Shown: in pieces, positions 60,395 to 64,000 of the stretch
Layout of the letters: the number at the start of each line of letters is the position of its first letter
Numbering within the stretch: position 1 is the first letter of the stretch
Assembly (NCBI GenBank): GCA_916048095.2
Contig: OU696583.1
Span: 8,894,322-8,958,321, forward strand
Reading direction: 5' to 3'
DNA length: 64,000 bases
Source of the DNA: Sacculina carcini
Lineage: Eukaryota; Arthropoda; Thecostraca; Sacculinidae
Program-made: the position numbers and the translations under genes
The notes under the pieces: generated by a model
The model's input: the letters and a program-made list of their open reading frames with translations, nothing else
What the model was told of the DNA's origin: nothing
Database searches by the model: none

Positions 60395-60670
60395 GGCTGT
60401 TGTTGTTTATTGAATCATATTTATTGTTGTTGCTGTTTATTGAGTCATATTTATTGTTGTTGTTGTTTATTGAATCATATTTATTGTTGTTGCTGTTTAT
60501 TGAATCATATTTATTGTTGTTGTTGTTTATTGAATCATATTTATTGTTGTTGCTGTTTATTGAATCATATTTATTGTTGTTGTTGTTTATTGAATCATAT
60601 TTATTGGTGTTATTGTTTATTGAATCATATTTATTTGTGTTGTTGTTACTTATTGAATCATATTTATATT
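60395..60670 (+). repeat. 30-bp minisatellite in LINE 3' UTR, copy 1
   Basis: About nine units TTGTTGTTGCTGTTTATTGA plus ATCATATTTA. Confidence 0.93.
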
Positions 60671-61047
60671 TATTGTTGGATGTTTCTTTTTTGAATCATA
60701 TGTATTGTTCTTGATTGTTATTTATTACTTATTTATTAATATTTATTCTTATTTATTGATGGCTGTTTTTTAATGAATCACATATTTATTGTTATTATTA
60801 TATTATTTATTGAGGAACGTGGGCGGAGTGACATTATGGATTGTTATCGGATGATGGTTTATTATTTATTGTTATTTATATATTATTTTCTTTCCAACTC
60901 TCTTTCTAGACTTTTTTCTCTTCGAACTCTCTTTCTCTCTGAATCTTTTGGGCGCTTCCGGTACATGGGGCCACCTTAGGGTGGTAATAGTGCTTGCACT
61001 CTTCCCATGCTACTGGATTTGCCTGTAATTAATAATAATAATAATAA

Positions 61048-61910
61048 AAGGCCAAAGTAAATGAAATGCTACTGAAAGAGCGGAATTGACTGTTGAGTCT
61101 TATTAATTGTATATTGATTCATATTTATTGTTATTTATTCATGCTTATTGTTATTTATTTTCTATTTATTTATATGTATTCCTATTTTACTCTCTATTTA
61201 TTACTATTTATTATTGGTTGTTGTTATTTATTAAATTATACTTTTACTCAGTGTTGGCTGTTGTTGTTTATTGAATCATATATATTGTTGTTGCTGTTTA
61301 TTGAGTCATATTTATTGTTGTTGTTGTTTATTGAATCATATTTATTGTTGTTGCTGTTTATTTAATCATATTTATTGTTGTTGTTGTTTATTGAATCATA
61401 TTTATTGTTGTTGCTGTTTATTGAATCATATTTATTGTTGTTGTTGTTTATTGAATCATATTTATTGGTGTTATTGTTTATTGAATCATATTTATTTGTT
61501 CTGTTGTTACTTATTGAATCATATTTAATTTATTGTTCGATGTTTCTTATTGAATCATATGTATTGTTCTTGATTGTTATTTATTACTTATTTATTTATA
61601 TTTATTCTTATTTATTGATGGCTGTTATTTACTGAATCACATATTTATTGTTGATTGTTATTATTTATTGAGGAACGTGGGCGGAGTGACATTATGGATT
61701 GTTATCGGATGATGGTTTATTATTTATTGTTATTTATTTATTATTTTCTTTCCAACTCTCTTTCTAGACTTTTTTCTCTTCGAACTCTCTTTCTCTCTGA
61801 ATCTTTTGGGCGCTTCCGGTACATGGGGCCACCTTAGGGTGGTAATAGTGCTTGCACTCATCCCATGCTACTGGATTTGCCTGTAATTAATAATAATAAT
61901 AATAATAATA
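61048..61910 (+). mobile_element. Tandem second copy of the LINE 3' end
   Basis: Starts at AAGGCCAAAGTAAATGAAAT, the last codons of the ORF, and repeats the whole 3' UTR, minisatellite and (AAT)n tail with few differences. It directly follows the tail of the first copy. Confidence 0.93.
61254..61530 (+). repeat. 30-bp minisatellite in LINE 3' UTR, copy 2
   Basis: Same unit and almost the same unit order as at 60395-60670. Confidence 0.93.
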
Positions 61911-62071
61911 CTGTGTAATTATGGAAAATTCGGCTGTCTAATAAGCTCTGTTCCACAAGCATTGAGCTCTCATAATGTTGAATATTTATTGATTTCCAGC
62001 CTGTGGTTATCTCGTGACAAGTATACTATAATACTGCGATAATTCAAGTTTTCGCTGCTTCACATTGGCAG

Positions 62072-62195
62072 GCTTCACGGTGATGATGAGACGGAGAAGA
62101 AGAACAAGATGGAGACGTTGATGACGACGACCATGCCTGCCAAGTTCACCATCTGGGAGCAGCGTGTCAAGGGCGAATTCCTCGAGGGAGATAAG
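62072..62195 (+). CDS. GST exon 3
   Basis: Encodes LHGDDETEKKNKMETLMTTT and IWEQRVKGEFLEGDK, the helical C-terminal domain region equivalent to ...P.FL..LE..L...GFLVGDK. Acceptor ATTGGCAG phase 2; GATAAG/GTGGGT phase 0. Confidence 0.9.
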
Positions 62196-62996
62196 GTGGG
62201 TTCAATGTAGCCTGGCCTCATATTGCCTTGAATTGAACTGAATTATATTAGCGAGACAATTAAAAAATTAACACATTGACAAAAACAAACACGACAGGTC
62301 CTTGAAACTATTTTTAACATATACAGTACAGTACATGATTACAGTGCAATACAGTACACAGAACAGTCACAATCACAAGTTCACAATGACAGTCAAAAGT
62401 ACATACACAGTTCACAGTTCACAGTACAGTACAGTTGAAACTAATTGAAAATGCAGGTTTTATTTGTGCAGACATGAATAATGACAGTTTTCAAGTGAAA
62501 TCATATTTCAAGAATGCTATAAAATATATTCATCCAATTCTGTTGGTGTTAGTGTAACAATGAGCACGTGACCCCATCAATACTAACTGCCAATTAAAAC
62601 AATTTCAACTGCCAAATACAATATTTATATACGGTTCATATTTTTTATTATTAATTATTTTTATTTTCATTTATTATTATTATTATTATTTATTATATTA
62701 TTAATATCACTATTATTATAATTATTATTAATACCAATTATCAAAGTGACATGAGAAGATTGAAATTTTTCCACATTTTCTTAGCCAAACAATTGTAACA
62801 ATTTTTCAACAGAGCGTATCATTTCAGCAAGAAATAATTGTTTTCTAGACAATGAACAGTGGATATTCACACAATTTTGCACGTGCAATTTTATTGTCGT
62901 TTCGGTTGAGCCTAAAAATATTAAATTGTGATATTTGAACGTGCGTAGATAATACAAAACAAACACACATGTTTGATGCTGTGTGTGTGTGTCTGT

Positions 62997-63091
<95 letters not shown>

Positions 63092-63108
63092 TGTGTGTGT
63101 ATTGACAG
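62196..63108. other. GST intron 3
   Basis: A/T-rich with GTACA repeats at 62320-62440, ATT triplets at 62645-62710 and a (GT)n tract at 62979-63098. No gene recognised. Confidence 0.6.
62979..63098. repeat. (GT)n microsatellite
   Basis: About 50 GT units directly upstream of the last GST exon. Confidence 0.92.
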
Positions 63109-63279
63109 CCCATGTGGCAAGATATTTTCATGAGTCACTGGTTGAGTCGGTTTGTGGAGGCCAAACCGTGTCTGCTTCAACAATTCCCCAAGTTGGCTGC
63201 CGTGATGAACAACGTGAAGAACCTGGACAATTTGAAGAAATACCTGGCCAAACCATGCACTTACTCCATTCAGCTGTGA
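63109..63279 (+). CDS. GST exon 4 (terminal, stop TGA)
   Basis: Encodes PMWQDIFMSHWLSRFVEAKP, LLQQFPKLAAVMNNVKNLDN and LKKYLAKPCTYSIQL, matching the end of sigma GSTs (D.....L..FP.L......V...P.IK.YL..RP....). Acceptor ATTGACAG phase 0. Confidence 0.92.
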   Translation, partial: PMWQDIFMSHWLSRFVEAKPCLLQQFPKLAAVMNNVKNLDNLKKYLAKPCTYSIQL

Positions 63280-64000
63280 AATGCGTCATTTCACGTCATA
63301 CAACGCTCTATTTTGCCGCACTGCTCTATATCTTCGCCAGTGAAATGTTATGAATATATATATTTGACATATTAAACGTCATGCAGCTGCCTCTGTTTCA
63401 TTCTTCTCGTATTTCACGCACGTTCAATCTTTTTTTGATCTTTTAATCAGCGGAATAAATAAAATATAATCGCTGGTGTTGGTGTTTTTCGGTGTTGTCT
63501 CACGTAGTTGCAAAGTGTAAATTAATAATAGAAAACCACTAAAAGAAGATAAAAAATGTTGTAATCTGGGGTAATGTAATGTAGTAATATTATCTGGAGG
63601 GTTTATCAAGTGAATATGAAAATCGTTAAAATTGCGTATAACAAAAACAAATTAAAAATAGAGATACTGTAGCAGCAATAACACGCAGCTGAATTGTCAC
63701 GATGTACTGCGATGAAACGACACGAGCAAGTGAATGAGTGACGATAAAGTAACACAAGAACAGTACACACGTAACACACACACACACATACATACAAACA
63801 TACATGCACACTTCCACACACGCACCAACTTTTTTTTTTTTGTGTGTGCATATGTATTGTTCATATTACGTAAAAACTATCACAACAAGACACAGGCAGC
63901 GTTGCCGCGCATGATGGCCAGACTAACTCGCTGAATTAGCCAGGCAGTTTCACGCTTCTCGCCTGTGCGCTCTGTGATCTTTCGACCGATGTGCTTGCAC
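63280..64000. other. 3' flank of GST
   Basis: Probable 3' UTR; AATAAATAAA at about 63454 may serve as polyadenylation signal. CA-rich tract at 63775-63800. Nothing else recognised. Confidence 0.45.

Larger units (their letters stand above)
56436..61047 (+). mobile_element. Apparently full-length LINE (CR1/L2-like) with 2A motif
   Basis: A GC-richer 5' leader (from about 56436, border approximate), a single uninterrupted ORF (56928-60224), a 0.8-kb 3' UTR with an internal minisatellite, a conserved GGGTGGTAATAGTGC...GCACTCTTCCC hairpin-like end and an (AAT)n tail. Such short-unit tails are typical of CR1/L2-type elements rather than poly(A) LINEs. The coding region is intact, suggesting recent activity. 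Same strand as GST, in its second intron. Confidence 0.88.
54396..63279 (+). other. Sigma-like glutathione S-transferase gene locus
   Basis: Four coding exons join in compatible phases (1, 2, 0) to give a 204-residue protein, the usual length of cytosolic sigma-class GST/haematopoietic prostaglandin D synthase-like enzymes, which conjugate glutathione to electrophiles in the cytosol. N-terminal thioredoxin-like domain in exons 1-2, all-helical C-terminal domain in exons 2-4. Intron 1 contains a truncated LINE tail, intron 2 the intact LINE and long CA repeats. Class assignment is by eye. Confidence 0.9.

Noticed and set aside
60283..61635. Frames encoding LLLFIESYLL or NHIYCCCCLL repeats
   Set aside because: Open frames of the 30-bp minisatellite in the LINE 3' UTR.

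Overview
This is animal (metazoan) nuclear DNA, not prokaryotic. It holds phase-consistent spliced genes with GT-AG introns, a nuclear receptor, an intraflagellar-dynein subunit, tRNA-derived SINEs, non-LTR retrotransposons and an exceptional load of CA/TG microsatellites and minisatellites. The species cannot be named from the sequence. A marine or other non-vertebrate animal is my best guess (inference from short-intron/intronless gene mixture, sigma-type GST and 2A-bearing LINE).

Layout. (1) 1-10725, minus strand: five exons of a retinoid X receptor (RXR/USP, NR2B) gene; the remaining ligand-binding-domain exons lie beyond the left edge. Its introns are almost entirely repeats: a 29-bp minisatellite, a 16-bp array, a 514-bp uninterrupted CA tract, a 24-bp array, a 60-bp array that duplicates a splice donor, MITE-like elements and a LINE fragment. 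(2) 10726-15833: 5' flank of RXR and gene-free DNA. (3) 15834-18542 (+) an intronless WDR36/UTP21 gene, convergent with (4) 18956-19540 (-) an intronless MAD2L2/REV7 gene. (5) 19610-22747: a 3.1-kb DNA-transposon-like element with terminal inverted repeats of about 250 bp and a CCGG target duplication, inserted 70 bp upstream of the REV7 start codon. (6) 23356-46977 (+): a complete ZMYM-type gene reconstructed here as 18 coding exons (1581 codons, all splice phases compatible) with about six MYM/FCS zinc fingers, an AT-hook-like motif, two coding minisatellites, a VPVPVP-type segment and the Crypton-derived C-terminal domain. (7) Nested in its 6-kb intron on the opposite strand, 36062-38587: an intronless WDR60/DYNC2I1 gene. 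(8) 46978-54395: repeat-rich intergenic DNA. (9) 54396-63279 (+): a sigma-like glutathione S-transferase gene of four coding exons (204 aa). Its third intron carries an apparently intact LINE whose single ORF begins with a hydrophobic leader and a 2A ribosome-skipping motif, followed by a tandem second copy of the LINE 3' end.

The genes are functionally unrelated housekeeping or regulatory genes (nuclear receptor, ribosome biogenesis, translesion polymerase subunit, chromatin zinc-finger protein, ciliary dynein, detoxification); there is no operon logic. The most unusual recurring theme is that tandem repeats in introns repeatedly include or duplicate authentic splice-site sequence (RXR exons 2 and 3, ZMYM exons 5, 9 and 13), creating families of decoy splice sites. 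All exon borders are my own reading of splice consensus, phase and protein similarity; no alignment or transcript evidence was available.
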